Source of the DNA: Pseudomonadota bacterium
Lineage (GTDB): Bacteria > Pseudomonadota > Alphaproteobacteria > Rhizobiales > Xanthobacteraceae
Length of the DNA stretch: 64,000 nt
Assembly: GCA_023422775.1 (NCBI GenBank)
Contig: JAFAGM010000019.1
Location: 69,734-133,733 of the forward strand
Direction: 5' to 3'
Below are positions 45,140 through 54,152 of the stretch, in pieces (position 1 is the stretch's first letter; every line of letters starts with the position of its first letter). A program made the translations under genes and the position numbers. The notes beneath the pieces are model-generated. The model ran no database searches, had not been told where the DNA came from, and saw only the letters and a list, made by a program, of their open reading frames with translations.

Positions 45140-45793
45140 TCAGTGTATTGTGGGTAAACGCGCGTTTCTCCTCGCCTCGATCACGGCCTCACGGCGATTG
45201 CGTGCCTTGAACTTTTGCCTGAGGGCAGCCATGTGATTATCGAGAGTCGTTCTGTCGATCCTGAGCGCGACCGCGATTTGCTCGTCAGTCTTTCCAATCG
45301 TGAGCAAGTGTATGATCCGAAGCTCGCGAACGTTGAATATCAGGGCCTTCGCGGCCTTTCGTCTAAAGTGTGCGTCCCGCAGCCTCGCTATCACCTCGCT
45401 CGCAAAGCGATGCGTAACGTAGATCCCTCCAGCGTGAACGGATTCGATAGCTTGAACAAGCTCGGCTGAAGTACCCCCTTTCGAGACATATCCGGTTGCG
45501 CCGGCATCCAGCGCCAAAATTGCCGGCTCCACACCCAGCGCCGCAGTGAAAGCCACAACCTTCGTTCGAGGGGCGATTCGAATCGCTGCGGAGATTACCG
45601 CGCAAATATCGCAGCCCATGAACAGGTCAACTACGATAACTTCCGGCTCATGAACCTTGCAAATCTCCAGAATATCCCGTGGTGACCTTCCCGTCGCTAC
45701 GATCTCGAAGCCTCCGGATCGAGACAAAAGATCCTGTAACCCATTCAGCATAAGCGGGTGGTCGTCTACCAGAGCTACCTTGATCGTAGGCAT
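45140..45793 (-). CDS. LuxR-type response regulator, variant HTH
   Basis: A 217-residue paralogue of the preceding regulator with an intact receiver: D10/D11, phospho-acceptor D56 (VIVVDLFMG), Thr in VAFTAALG and Lys in YVSKGGT. The HTH is unusual: TDEQIAVALRIDRTTLDNHM replaces the NKEIA...TVK core, so its DNA target probably differs. ATG 45793 has GGGAGG upstream. It converges with its paralogue; the 138 bp between them hold nothing evident. A 246-bp gap separates it from the next gene upstream. Confidence 0.85.
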   Translation of the reverse strand: MPTIKVALVDDHPLMLNGLQDLLSRSGGFEIVATGRSPRDILEICKVHEPEVIVVDLFMGCDICAVISAAIRIAPRTKVVAFTAALGVEPAILALDAGATGYVSKGGTSAELVQAIESVHAGGIYVTHRFASEVIARLRDAHFRRKAAKALIFNVRELRIIHLLTIGKTDEQIAVALRIDRTTLDNHMAALRQKFKARNRREAVIEARRNARLPTIH

Positions 45794-46039
45794 GCTCCCT
45801 CCCGCACGAGCCGTGATTGTTAGCCGGCCTTATCGTGCTCGCATGGCGGCTCTAAGCATGCGAAGCAAAAGCGATACTTGGGCAATACGTCGCATGCAAT
45901 CGTAGCACAGTTTCCCGGGCAACCCGGGGGTAACCCGTTCGATGTGGATCCGCGCTTCCCCGATGCCGCCCTGCGCGGTCTTGCCGGTGACCTGCCGGAG
46001 TTGAAGACCTGTCCTCGCTTCGAGAGGTTGGCACGGACA

Positions 46040-46756
46040 TCATCCGCCTGCTTCCGGCTGAATATGTGATCCGTTCTTTATACCCCAGATTGCGGCCTGC
46101 GTCCGGTTCTTGACCCGGATCTTGCGAAGGATCGCCTTGACGTGGGTCTTCACGGTTGCCTCGGTGATATCCATCCTGCGAGCGATGCATTTATTTGAGG
46201 CGCCTTCGGTGATGCAGCGCAGAATTACCTGCTCCCGCGGAGAAAGCAGGGGCGTCGCCACGTCTCCCGCAGCAAACAGAATTTGCTCACCATTTCCATC
46301 GCCTGCCGCGGCCTCGACCAGGCGGGGGCGATTGGCATCGAGTATGAACGATAGAGATGCTGGAGGAAAAATCGTTTCGCCCATCATCACCAGTTCGATC
46401 GACCTGATGAACCTGTCACAGCTGATGATGTTGACGAAGTATCCGTTAACGCCTGCGCGGAATGCCAAACCTATCTCGTTCATCCGATAGCGGTCGGCCA
46501 CTATCGCAATGCGCGCGTCCGGGCGCTGGTTTCTGAAGCGCTCTATCTGCTCGAGCGCGACATCAAAATCATCGCCGGTATGGACGACAAGATAGAGCGG
46601 AAGGCAATGCCTGGCTTTGCTCTGTCGCAGATCGTCGGCGCTGGATACAGAAGCTGCGATACGAAAATTCTCTGCGCGCAATATTTCAGCGAGCCCTTCC
46701 CTGAGCAAAGTATTCTTTCCTACGAGAATGACTTCAAAGAACCGTTGCCTCTCCAT
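46040..46756 (-). CDS. LuxR-type regulator with degenerate receiver (A)
   Basis: A 238-residue protein with receiver-like fold but none of the phosphorylation residues. The acidic pair is replaced by GKN (VILVGKNTLLREGL), the Asp strand reads YLVVHTGDD, and the conserved Lys is Asn (YFVNIIS). The HTH domain is typical: LSPREQVILRCITEG then NKCIARRMDITEATVKTHVK. It should act without phosphorylation, by ligand, partner or constitutively. ATG 46756 is used by analogy with the paralogue at 48149, both preceded by a GGG-type ribosome site; ATG 46777 is an alternative. Copy 2 of the hairpin repeat lies 119 bp upstream. Confidence 0.82.
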   Translation of the reverse strand: MERQRFFEVILVGKNTLLREGLAEILRAENFRIAASVSSADDLRQSKARHCLPLYLVVHTGDDFDVALEQIERFRNQRPDARIAIVADRYRMNEIGLAFRAGVNGYFVNIISCDRFIRSIELVMMGETIFPPASLSFILDANRPRLVEAAAGDGNGEQILFAAGDVATPLLSPREQVILRCITEGASNKCIARRMDITEATVKTHVKAILRKIRVKNRTQAAIWGIKNGSHIQPEAGG

Positions 46757-46874
46757 GGCGGCTGACCCTGCACGCATAATTGGCCTCGATCGCCCCCGAC
46801 CGTAGCAACATCACATGTCAATGATCATCCTTCTCGCCGGCACGGTCATTTGCGCTGTATTGTGACGTAACCAT

Positions 46875-47029
46875 CGTGGCTGGCACTGCATCGGGATCTG
46901 CCGCGCGATCCCATCTGAGACTGTTTCGGAAGACACCGGTAAGGGGACAAGGTCCCGCCAAGCGCAAGGCCCAAGGTCCCGGGCGTAACGAGGAGAAAAG
47001 TCCCGGGAAGGCCGGGACCAATGTCCCGA
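46875..47029 (+). repeat. Dispersed hairpin repeat, copy 2
   Basis: Second copy of the element at 42301-42454. The hairpin GGGAC-AAG-GTCCC (46944-46956) is unchanged. The second hairpin is GTCCCGG-GAAGG-CCGGGAC (47000-47018), where an A-T pair of copy 1 has become G-C, so pairing is kept. It fills the middle of a 440-bp gap between two minus-strand regulator genes; the rest of the gap shows nothing. Confidence 0.65.
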
Positions 47030-47196
47030 AGGCCTGCATGAGGCGGGAGCCTTGATGATCCATATCCACCCTCCGGCAAACGGAATGGAAGCCGCACACC
47101 TGATGGCCAGGACAAGACAGCAGTTGGTCACCGGGCTACCGAGCCTGGCGTTCGAAACTGGCACCGACCATTCGCCACCGGCGAGATACCGCGTTG

Positions 47197-47823
47197 TCAT
47201 TGTCGCGATATAGCGAGCGCAGCAAGTACTGTCCGGTTATTGATTTCGAGCTTCTGATATATGTGGTGCAGATGCACTTTTGTCGTACCCTGGGAAATGT
47301 TCAGCTGGCGCGCAATTTCCTTGTTCGACAATCCCTTGGACACCAGTCGCATGATCTCGCTTTCGCGGTCCGTCAGCACCTCCAGCACACTCTCGCTGGC
47401 GTCGTTTCTTACCTTCCGAGGGGGATACAGCGCCGAGGAGAGACGCGGCAAATTCCAGCCATCCACGATTTGCCGCAGGGACTGGACCAGACGCTCGGGC
47501 GCCGAGGACTTTGAAATCACACTGCAAACACCGGCCGCAGTTGCCGCAACGAGATCGTCCTGATCAACTGATGCGGTAAAGAACACCAGCCGGGTAAGAA
47601 GGCTCTCGGCGTTGACGGTGGCGAGGATTTCCGCCCCTGTCAGGTCGGACATCGAGTCGAGCACTGCGACGTCGGGCGCCAAGCTCCGTATCGCTTCGAC
47701 ACAGCTTGCTCCATCGCTGCAAGACGCAACTATCACGAAGTCACGCTCTTCAGCGAAAACCGACGTCAAGCCGTGCAGCACGATTGGGTGCATGTCGGCG
47801 ATCACCAGCCTGGTGCTACGCAT
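47197..47823 (-). CDS. LuxR/NarL-type response regulator, near-canonical receiver
   Basis: A 208-residue regulator. Only one acid remains in the first strand (LVIADMHP), but the phospho-acceptor Asp (VAVLDSMSD), Thr (VFFTASVD) and Lys (VISKSSA) are in place. The HTH is the standard form: NKEIARQLNISQGTTKVHLH. ATG 47823 has GAGG 7 bp upstream. It is divergent from the degenerate regulator at 48149, across a 325-bp gap. Its kinase could be the one at 42666, but there is no direct evidence. Confidence 0.86.
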   Translation of the reverse strand: MRSTRLVIADMHPIVLHGLTSVFAEERDFVIVASCSDGASCVEAIRSLAPDVAVLDSMSDLTGAEILATVNAESLLTRLVFFTASVDQDDLVAATAAGVCSVISKSSAPERLVQSLRQIVDGWNLPRLSSALYPPRKVRNDASESVLEVLTDRESEIMRLVSKGLSNKEIARQLNISQGTTKVHLHHIYQKLEINNRTVLAALAISRQ

Positions 47824-47973
47824 CGGCGGTCCTCAGCCTGTTCCCCTACGTGAACCCCGCGCACCGAGCATGCTTCCCTAGGAACTCGAAAATGACGCAG
47901 AATGCCCCCGCATGGAACTACCCAAGGCAATCTTTTTCGAGCTTTCGCAATCTAACATTGCAGTATGTCGCGG

Positions 47974-47993
47974 TATATAACCAAAGATATATA
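47974..47993. promoter_or_regulatory. TATATA inverted repeat in divergent regulator promoter
   Basis: TATATA-N8-TATATA in a short AT-rich island (about 47960-48040) between two divergent regulator genes. The 325-bp gap holds no gene. It may serve as a shared operator or as the -10 region for one direction. Confidence 0.3.
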
Positions 47994-48148
47994 GGGTGAT
48001 CACGAATTCGAATCTAAAGTTCCCCAAACCAATTCTGAACTTTTTCAACGCCTCGCGACGGACAGCGGGAGCTTTGGACTACGTCCTGCTATTCGAGACC
48101 AGGGGATTTGCAACGAAATCAATTTGCGTCAGGGCTGGGAGCACCGAC

Positions 48149-48991
48149 ATGCGAAGGCAACATTCCTTTGCAATCATCCTTGTGGGGAAAAGTATCCTGC
48201 TCCGGGAAGGGCTTGCCAGAATCCTATGCGCGGCGAACTTTCGTATCCTGGCCTCGGTATCATGCGCCGATGATTTGCGGCCGAGCAAATCCGCCGCTGA
48301 TCCTTCGCTTTTTCTTATTGTCCATACCGGCGACGATTTCGGCGCGGCCCTCGAACAAATCGAACTTCTGAGAAGCCGGCACGCGGACGCGCGCATTGCG
48401 ATCGTTGCCCAGCACTATCGTCTGAACGAATTGACTTCGGCATTCCGCGCAGGCGCCAGCGGATATTTCGTCAACATCATCACGTGCGACCGGTTCATCA
48501 GGTCCGTAGAACTTGTCATGTTGGGCGAAACAATCTTCCCGTCGGATTTCCTGTCATACATGCTCCACGCCAATGGCCACAGGACGGTCGAGGTCGCGGG
48601 CGACGATCCACGTGATGAGCACATCCTGGTTGCGGCAGACGAGGCGGCCGTGACCTTGCTTTCTCCGCGAGAGAAGCTGATTCTCCGCTGCATAATCGAA
48701 GGCGATTCCAACAAATGCATAGCGCGCAAGATCGACATTGCAGAGGCCACTGTGAAGGTTCACGTCAAGGCGATCCTTCGCAAGATCCGGGTTCAGAACC
48801 GGACCCAGGCGGCAATCTGGGGCATAAACAACGGGCCTCATATACAACCGGATCTCGAGGCGCATGAGGCGTTCTTCTCCATTCACGCACCCTTCTCTCT
48901 TGCAAGTTCTTCCGATTGCCCGCCGGACATCCACCAGCGCTCGCGATCAAACCTGCAACTCGAGATACACCCGCTTCGCAAGCGGCGGTGA
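48149..48991 (+). CDS. LuxR-type regulator with degenerate receiver (B)
   Basis: A 280-residue paralogue of the regulator at 46040-46756, colinear from the first strand (IILVGKSILLREGLARIL) through LIVHTGDDF, YFVNIITCDRFIRS and the HTH NKCIARKIDIAEATVKVHVK. It lacks the acidic pair, phospho-Asp and Lys in the same way. About 45 extra residues follow the point where the paralogue stops (HIQP), rich in Ser, His and Arg, which may be read-through after a lost stop. ATG 48149 is preceded by GGGAG. It converges with the sugar transferase gene. Confidence 0.83.
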   Translation: MRRQHSFAIILVGKSILLREGLARILCAANFRILASVSCADDLRPSKSAADPSLFLIVHTGDDFGAALEQIELLRSRHADARIAIVAQHYRLNELTSAFRAGASGYFVNIITCDRFIRSVELVMLGETIFPSDFLSYMLHANGHRTVEVAGDDPRDEHILVAADEAAVTLLSPREKLILRCIIEGDSNKCIARKIDIAEATVKVHVKAILRKIRVQNRTQAAIWGINNGPHIQPDLEAHEAFFSIHAPFSLASSSDCPPDIHQRSRSNLQLEIHPLRKRR

Positions 48992-49032
48992 ACTCTCCGG
49001 ATGCTATTGGATATTCGGGGTACCACTCGGAG

Positions 49033-50577
49033 CTACTTTGCGCCCATGGCGCTGATCACGGCGGGTGGTGTCGCAATGAGAATATACAGATCGAGCCAGA
49101 GCGAACGGTTCTTGATATAGAAGCAGTCCTCCGCACGCTGCACGTCCAGGTCACCATTGCTGCGTGACGAGATTTGCCACAGTCCGGTCAATCCCGGCGC
49201 GACGGCTTCTCTCAGCACCCGGAATTCCGGGTCGAAGGCATCCAAATGGTAAGCGGGAAACGGCCGCGGTCCGACCAGACTCATGTCGCCGCGAACGACA
49301 TTCCAGAACTGGGGTAGTTCATCAAGGCTGGCGCGCCGCATCAGGTTGCCGACATGCGGCAAGATGCGCGGATCCTGCTCCAGCTTGAAGTGCCGCTGCC
49401 AATGCTTGCGCATGTCGGGATCGCTCGCGAGCACCTGCTCGAGTCGCCGCTCGGCATCCCCGTACATCGTGCGCAACTTCAGAACGCGGATTGGTCTGCC
49501 GTTACGGCCAACGCGCCACTGTCCATAGAACGCAGGCCCCGGGTCGACGAGTTTGATCGCGAGTGCGAACAGCCCGATGATCGGCGCAGCTAGAAGCAGG
49601 AGCGCCAGTCCGACGACCAGATCGATGACGCGCTTCAACTCGTCGCTGTAATCGCTGGGCTGCCCATTCAGCTCCGTGGCGACGAAGCAGTCACTGTTGC
49701 GAACCTGAAGGCCGAACGTTGGAAACTCGCCCAACCTGGTGACCACCAGGACTTGCCGGGCCCCCAACCGATACAGCGCGGCAGCATCCCGGGGGAGGCT
49801 CTCGCAATCCGGCACGATCACCACTTCCGCACTTCCGACGGCGCGCCACCCGTCAAGCGTACCGAGCACCGGCAAGCCCGAACTTGCCAAACCCAAGCTT
49901 GCATCGTGGAAATCCTGTCGCAAGCCCGGTTCGTCCGCGACGTCTTCGGAGCGAACGCCATCGTCGACGAATCCTATGGGGCGAAGCCCACAACCGGGGT
50001 GGCTGAGCAACAGGCGGGCAAGAGCCCGGCTGTTTGCGCCGGTACCCAGAATCGCGGTAGGGGCGCGAAACATTCCGGACCTGGCCAATGGCGCACCGAT
50101 CAAGTGCTCGATCCACAGACCGAAGACAAGCGCGATGACGCCTACCACTGGAACGACTGCCAGTTCGACCAGTGGACCCTGACGAATCCACATCAGCATT
50201 CCGGCGAAGACGAACAACAGCGTTGCCGTCGCGCGCAGGCGGAAGCGCTCCATCGGGCTTCTGATGTTGGATCGGTAGAGGCCGAGCGAACAGTTGATGC
50301 CAAGCAACAGCAGCAAGAGCAACCACATCTGCGCCGGCATCCGACCGGCCAAGCCAAACTGGCCGGCCGCAAGGGCGAAGATCGCTGCCGCTGCAACGAT
50401 TGCCATGGCGCCAGATACGACGTCGCCTGCAAAACGAATCGCGGCGAAGAGCCGGCGCCGGCTGGCCCCCTTCCCCGGAAGCCTCCCCCGGCGCCATGCC
50501 CCGCCAACCCCGAACGGCTCACCGCCGCGCGGCGGCAATGCATGGGTACGCGCCAGACGTTCGTCGATGTTCGACAT
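49033..50577 (-). CDS. Polyprenyl-phosphate sugar-1-phosphate transferase (EPS initiation)
   Basis: A 514-residue membrane protein. Four to five helices fill residues about 45-170, then a CoA-binding-like Rossmann domain with ILGTGANSRALARLL, one more helix (VVGLALLLLAAPIIGLFALA) and the catalytic bac_transf domain. The latter shows KLRTMYGDAE, DELPQFWNVVRGDMSLVGPR and PGLTGLWQISSRS. It transfers a sugar phosphate, commonly glucose or galactose, to undecaprenyl phosphate to begin an EPS repeat unit, as WbaP/ExoY-type enzymes do. The ATG has GGGTGAT upstream. The next gene upstream ends 51 bp away on the same strand, so both are probably co-transcribed. Confidence 0.9.
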   Translation of the reverse strand: MSNIDERLARTHALPPRGGEPFGVGGAWRRGRLPGKGASRRRLFAAIRFAGDVVSGAMAIVAAAAIFALAAGQFGLAGRMPAQMWLLLLLLLGINCSLGLYRSNIRSPMERFRLRATATLLFVFAGMLMWIRQGPLVELAVVPVVGVIALVFGLWIEHLIGAPLARSGMFRAPTAILGTGANSRALARLLLSHPGCGLRPIGFVDDGVRSEDVADEPGLRQDFHDASLGLASSGLPVLGTLDGWRAVGSAEVVIVPDCESLPRDAAALYRLGARQVLVVTRLGEFPTFGLQVRNSDCFVATELNGQPSDYSDELKRVIDLVVGLALLLLAAPIIGLFALAIKLVDPGPAFYGQWRVGRNGRPIRVLKLRTMYGDAERRLEQVLASDPDMRKHWQRHFKLEQDPRILPHVGNLMRRASLDELPQFWNVVRGDMSLVGPRPFPAYHLDAFDPEFRVLREAVAPGLTGLWQISSRSNGDLDVQRAEDCFYIKNRSLWLDLYILIATPPAVISAMGAK

Positions 50578-50628
50578 GGATCATCACCCGGCCGATGACG
50601 GAACGAAGCGAATTTCTATCCAGGACAC

Positions 50629-51639
50629 CTATTCCGCCGCAACGACCGCGCCGGGCACGCCGACCGATGCCGAGGCTGCCAGTTCCGCGGCAATCCAACG
50701 GTAGGTAGGAACAATGCCCTTACGCAAAGTCATGCGGGGCTCCCACCGCAGCACCTCCCGCAACCGCGCATTATCGCTGTTGCGACCGCGCACTCCCTGC
50801 GGCTTGGAGAGATCGTGCATCAACGTGATCTTCTTCTCCGACGCCCCAATCACGATTTCCGCGAGTTCATCAACAGTAACCAGTTCATCCGTGCCGAGGT
50901 TGAGTGGCGTTCCGTAATTCGAACGCATGATGCGATCGATGCCCTCGACGCAGTCATCGATATACATGAACGAGCGTGTCTGCTTGCCATCTCCCCAAAC
51001 TTCGATCTGGCCGGGATTCGGGGCGGATGCCACCTTACGGCACATTGCCGCCGGTGCCTTCTCGCGGCCGCCATCGTAGGTCCCCAGCGGGCCATATACG
51101 TTGTGGAATCGTACCACACGCGTAGGCAGGTCATAATCCTCCGTATAGTACTGGCAGAGCTTCTCCGCGTAGAGCTTCTCGAAGCCGTAACCTTCTTCAG
51201 GCTGCGCGGGAAACGCGTCCTCCTCGCGCAACGGTGTCACGTCCGGAGAGGTCTGCAAGCCGTGTGGATAGACGCAGGCAGACGATGAAAACAGAAACCG
51301 CTCGACGTCGCTGCGGCGCGCCGCTTCGAGCATGTAAAGATTTATCAGGGAGTTGTTGTGAGCGATGCCGGCGCGCGACGCAGTGATATACCCGATCCCT
51401 CCCATGTCAGCCGCCAGGTTGTAGACAAACTTCATGCCGGCGGTGCAGGTCAGACAGTTCTTCAGCTCCCGAAGGTCGAGCAACATGAATTCGTCGGCAT
51501 CTGTGCCGCTGTATTCAGGCAGCTTGATGTCCACGCCGCGCACGCGATAGCCCGCCGCCTTCAGATACGACACCAGGTGATGTCCGATGAAGCCGCCCGC
51601 TCCGGTGACCAACGCCCAAGGCTTCGGTGCTTTTGGCAT
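50629..51639 (-). CDS. NAD-dependent epimerase, GDP-mannose 3,5-epimerase-like
   Basis: A 336-residue extended SDR enzyme. TGAGGFIGHHLV binds NAD, DMGGIGYI and SSSACVYP form the active-site loop, and YGFEK (YxxxK) near residue 151 is the catalytic pair. The sequence RFHNVYGPLGTYDGGREKAPAA matches plant-type GDP-mannose 3,5-epimerases, which make GDP-L-galactose and GDP-L-gulose. This would supply an unusual sugar nucleotide for the EPS. ATG 51639 follows GGAG; 20 more in-frame residues upstream are not conserved. Confidence 0.87.
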   Translation of the reverse strand: MPKAPKPWALVTGAGGFIGHHLVSYLKAAGYRVRGVDIKLPEYSGTDADEFMLLDLRELKNCLTCTAGMKFVYNLAADMGGIGYITASRAGIAHNNSLINLYMLEAARRSDVERFLFSSSACVYPHGLQTSPDVTPLREEDAFPAQPEEGYGFEKLYAEKLCQYYTEDYDLPTRVVRFHNVYGPLGTYDGGREKAPAAMCRKVASAPNPGQIEVWGDGKQTRSFMYIDDCVEGIDRIMRSNYGTPLNLGTDELVTVDELAEIVIGASEKKITLMHDLSKPQGVRGRNSDNARLREVLRWEPRMTLRKGIVPTYRWIAAELAASASVGVPGAVVAAE

Positions 51640-52126
51640 GCTGATTCTCCATCTCAGACACTGGTGCAGAGGTGCAGACGATCGGTGTGGTGCGATCACC
51701 GCATTGACGGTACGACGCGTCGCGCCTCGCTCAAGCGCGAAGAAGGGGTAGTCCGATTGTTGCGAAGGCTCTACCGCGCGCAGTACGAAACAAAACGGGG
51801 ACTCACGCCGTTATGGAAATACTTGTGAGCTTGTGCTACACGCCCGAGCGCGATACCGGCCGTGGTGGGTGTTTTGTAGTGGGCCTGGCCGGGTGAAGGG
51901 ACATTCGCCGAGCGCTGATACTTCAGTCTGAGCCGCCTGCATGTCGTGGGGATCTCACGATCATGGGCATCTCACGGCCACAATGTCAGGGAAGTCACTG
52001 GTATCCCTTTGTCAAAGGGCTGCTTCCTTGGTGCCCTACGCGAAGCCATTCCGGATGGCGGGCGAGCTCCAGGGCTCAAGAATTCGGATGGTTCGGCGAC
52101 GTAGGTCGCCAGCAAAGGACGCTCTC
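51640..52126. promoter_or_regulatory. 487-bp intergenic region upstream of epimerase
   Basis: No gene is seen. It contains AAGAAGGGGTA at 51740-51750, about 105 bp before the epimerase start and matching, inverted, an 11-mer upstream of the export gene. Two direct ATCTCACG copies lie at 51952 and 51969. It probably holds the promoter of the epimerase-transferase operon. Confidence 0.35.
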
Positions 52127-52360
52127 ATGATTTTGCCATATGATTCACTGCGTGACGCCATTCTCCAGGAACTCAGCTGGGCGGTTAGCACCCGTCGAGC
52201 GCAGGGAGCTTCGTTCGACGCACTGGAGCAGGAATACGGGCTGTCGAAGGAAACGCTTTATCTGATCGTAGGATACAACGATCAGCATCCGGATCGGAAC
52301 CTGGAGCGCGCGACTGAAGCCAAAAGCCCGACGCCTTGCAAGATAGATCGAACAGCTTGA
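52127..52360 (+). CDS. Small helix-turn-helix-like protein of unknown function
   Basis: A 77-residue protein. Residues about 5-50 are helical, and FDALEQEYGLSKETLYLIVG looks like a helix-turn-helix core. I do not recognise a named family. ATG 52127 was chosen for AAGGA 8 bp upstream; the frame extends back to 51941 but is not conserved-looking. It converges with the polysaccharide export gene 21 bp away. A local regulatory role in EPS synthesis is only a guess. Confidence 0.55.
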   Translation: MILPYDSLRDAILQELSWAVSTRRAQGASFDALEQEYGLSKETLYLIVGYNDQHPDRNLERATEAKSPTPCKIDRTA

Positions 52361-52381
52361 TCGGCCGAAGCGGCTCAGCGC

Positions 52382-53767
52382 TCAGTTGACGGTCGCAGTC
52401 GATCCAGGGGCGCCTCCCTGTGCTGCGCCGGCATTTCCCGCTCGTGATGAGGACCCGCCTTGCACCCGCTCCTCGCTGGATGTTCCCATCAGATCCAGGG
52501 GCAACTCAGGCAGGGAAGGAAACAGCGGACCGATCTGTACCACATCTCCCGGCTCCAGCAGGAATTCGATAGCCGCCTCGTACTTCACCCTCGTGGTGCC
52601 CTTGGCGCGAATCACCGTTATGGCGGGCTGCTGCTCTTGTTCCGAAGTCAGCCTTCCGACCTGCCGTGCGTAGGCCGCGCGCAAGCGATGCGCAGCAGGA
52701 AGCGTAACAGTCAATTCCAGAATCAATCGCTCCGCTTCCCGCAGCTCAGTCGTTACACGACGCTGATAGCTGTTGCGGAGCTCCGTCATCTTGAACTGCA
52801 GATCGCCGATCGACAGCTCCGCCTTCAGCGATTCCGATTGCAGGCGCCCGATGTTTCCCTCGATACGCGCCTCCTCGCGCTTTACCTCAATGTAGGTTGA
52901 CTTGCGCGCAAGTCCGCTCTTGGCCAATTGCTCGTAGTCGGACACCAGTTCGTGATTGAGGCTGCGCTGTTTGATCTCGAGTTCCGCCTGGTTCTTGAGG
53001 GATGCAATCTCGGCTTCCAATCGCGGAAGCTGCTTCTGCAGCGCCTCGGTCTCCTGCAGGACGGCTTGCCTCTCTGCCGTGAACGCAAGCTCTTCCCCGT
53101 CGCGGATCTGGGCGACGCGGGCTGGATCGACAACAAGTCCCGACATATCGGGAAAATCGATCCGGTCATTGCCGTTCTGCAGTGCGATAAGCCGCGCTCG
53201 CTTTGCAAGGAGGGCCAGGCGATTTACTTCAAGCAGACGAACCCGCTCTTCCGCCTGAAACAGCGCACCGAGCATCCCGCTCTGCTGAATTTCAGACACA
53301 CCGATGCCTCCCGCGCGCGCCACGGCTCCAAGCACCGACAACCCTTCCCGGTAGGGGTAGAGGCCTGGCGTCCGGACCATACCGAGCACATAGATCGGAC
53401 TAAATTCCGCGATCTTTATGCTGACCGTCGGATTGCGGATATATGCCGGTGTCAATGCCTGCGCGATGCTCCCTTCGAGTTCGGAGAGCGTAAGATTGAC
53501 CGCTTGGATGTCTCCGATCATCGGCAGTCGGATATTGCCGCTTTGATCGACTGTCGCTTCACCCGACAGGTCGGGTTGGCCAAAAACGGTTATACCAATC
53601 TTGTCGCCGGCCGAGATTCGATATGCCTTCGGAGCCGTCGGCTGTGCCGCAGCAGGTTCAATCGCCCATGCATGAAGGATTACGGATATCGCCAGTACCC
53701 AGGCGCAGCCAACCAGGGAGGAAACTGATCCATTTCCATGCTTCGGCTTCCCAACGGTCGATCTCAT
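52382..53767 (-). CDS. Polysaccharide export protein (ExoF/Wza-like)
   Basis: A 461-residue exported protein. A Sec signal (AWVLAISVILHAWAIEPAAAQ) leads to a Poly_export domain (YRISAGDKIGITVFGQPDLSGEATV), an SLBB-type domain (PIYVLGMVRTPGLYPYREGLSVLGAVARAGG), a long coiled coil (residues about 225-370) and a C-terminal strand segment (LLEPGDVVQIGPL). The coiled-coil layout matches rhizobial ExoF rather than enterobacterial Wza, and there is no lipobox Cys. It should form the outer-membrane or periplasmic part of the EPS export machine. The ATG follows GGTGATGGA. Confidence 0.88.
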   Translation of the reverse strand: MRSTVGKPKHGNGSVSSLVGCAWVLAISVILHAWAIEPAAAQPTAPKAYRISAGDKIGITVFGQPDLSGEATVDQSGNIRLPMIGDIQAVNLTLSELEGSIAQALTPAYIRNPTVSIKIAEFSPIYVLGMVRTPGLYPYREGLSVLGAVARAGGIGVSEIQQSGMLGALFQAEERVRLLEVNRLALLAKRARLIALQNGNDRIDFPDMSGLVVDPARVAQIRDGEELAFTAERQAVLQETEALQKQLPRLEAEIASLKNQAELEIKQRSLNHELVSDYEQLAKSGLARKSTYIEVKREEARIEGNIGRLQSESLKAELSIGDLQFKMTELRNSYQRRVTTELREAERLILELTVTLPAAHRLRAAYARQVGRLTSEQEQQPAITVIRAKGTTRVKYEAAIEFLLEPGDVVQIGPLFPSLPELPLDLMGTSSEERVQGGSSSRAGNAGAAQGGAPGSTATVN

Positions 53768-54152
53768 TCCATCACCAGTTAAGGCCAGCGCCGTCGCGTC
53801 GTCATGCCGTTCCTCGGGAGTATGGCAAAACCTGCCGAGGGACGCCGGATTCTTAATGGGTACCCCTTCTTAGACAGCAGATCACCGGAATCCCAGCAGT
53901 GCCGATAAATTGACGGCGGTATGCTTGCGCATCGCCTGCCCGGACTCCGGGACCTCAATCAGGCGGTCGCAATCGACGGTGTTGGCAGCGCGGAAGAGGC
54001 AGCCGAAGGACTTACCGCAGCCTGGCTACTCAGATCGCATCCTCGAGGTGATCGAAGCAACGCGGGAGCCGGCAGATCATATTTCTCAAATTTGCATCTT
54101 ATCAGGGGATAACCTGAAACGCATTTTGAAGTGATACGCTAGAGGTATTGTC
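53768..54152. promoter_or_regulatory. Divergent intergenic region, export gene / regulator
   Basis: 385 bp between divergent genes. TACCCCTTCTT at 53861-53871, embedded in GGGTACCCC, is the same 11-mer found inverted at 51740-51750. It lies about 95 bp before the export gene start. Other short frames here look like noise. Confidence 0.35.
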
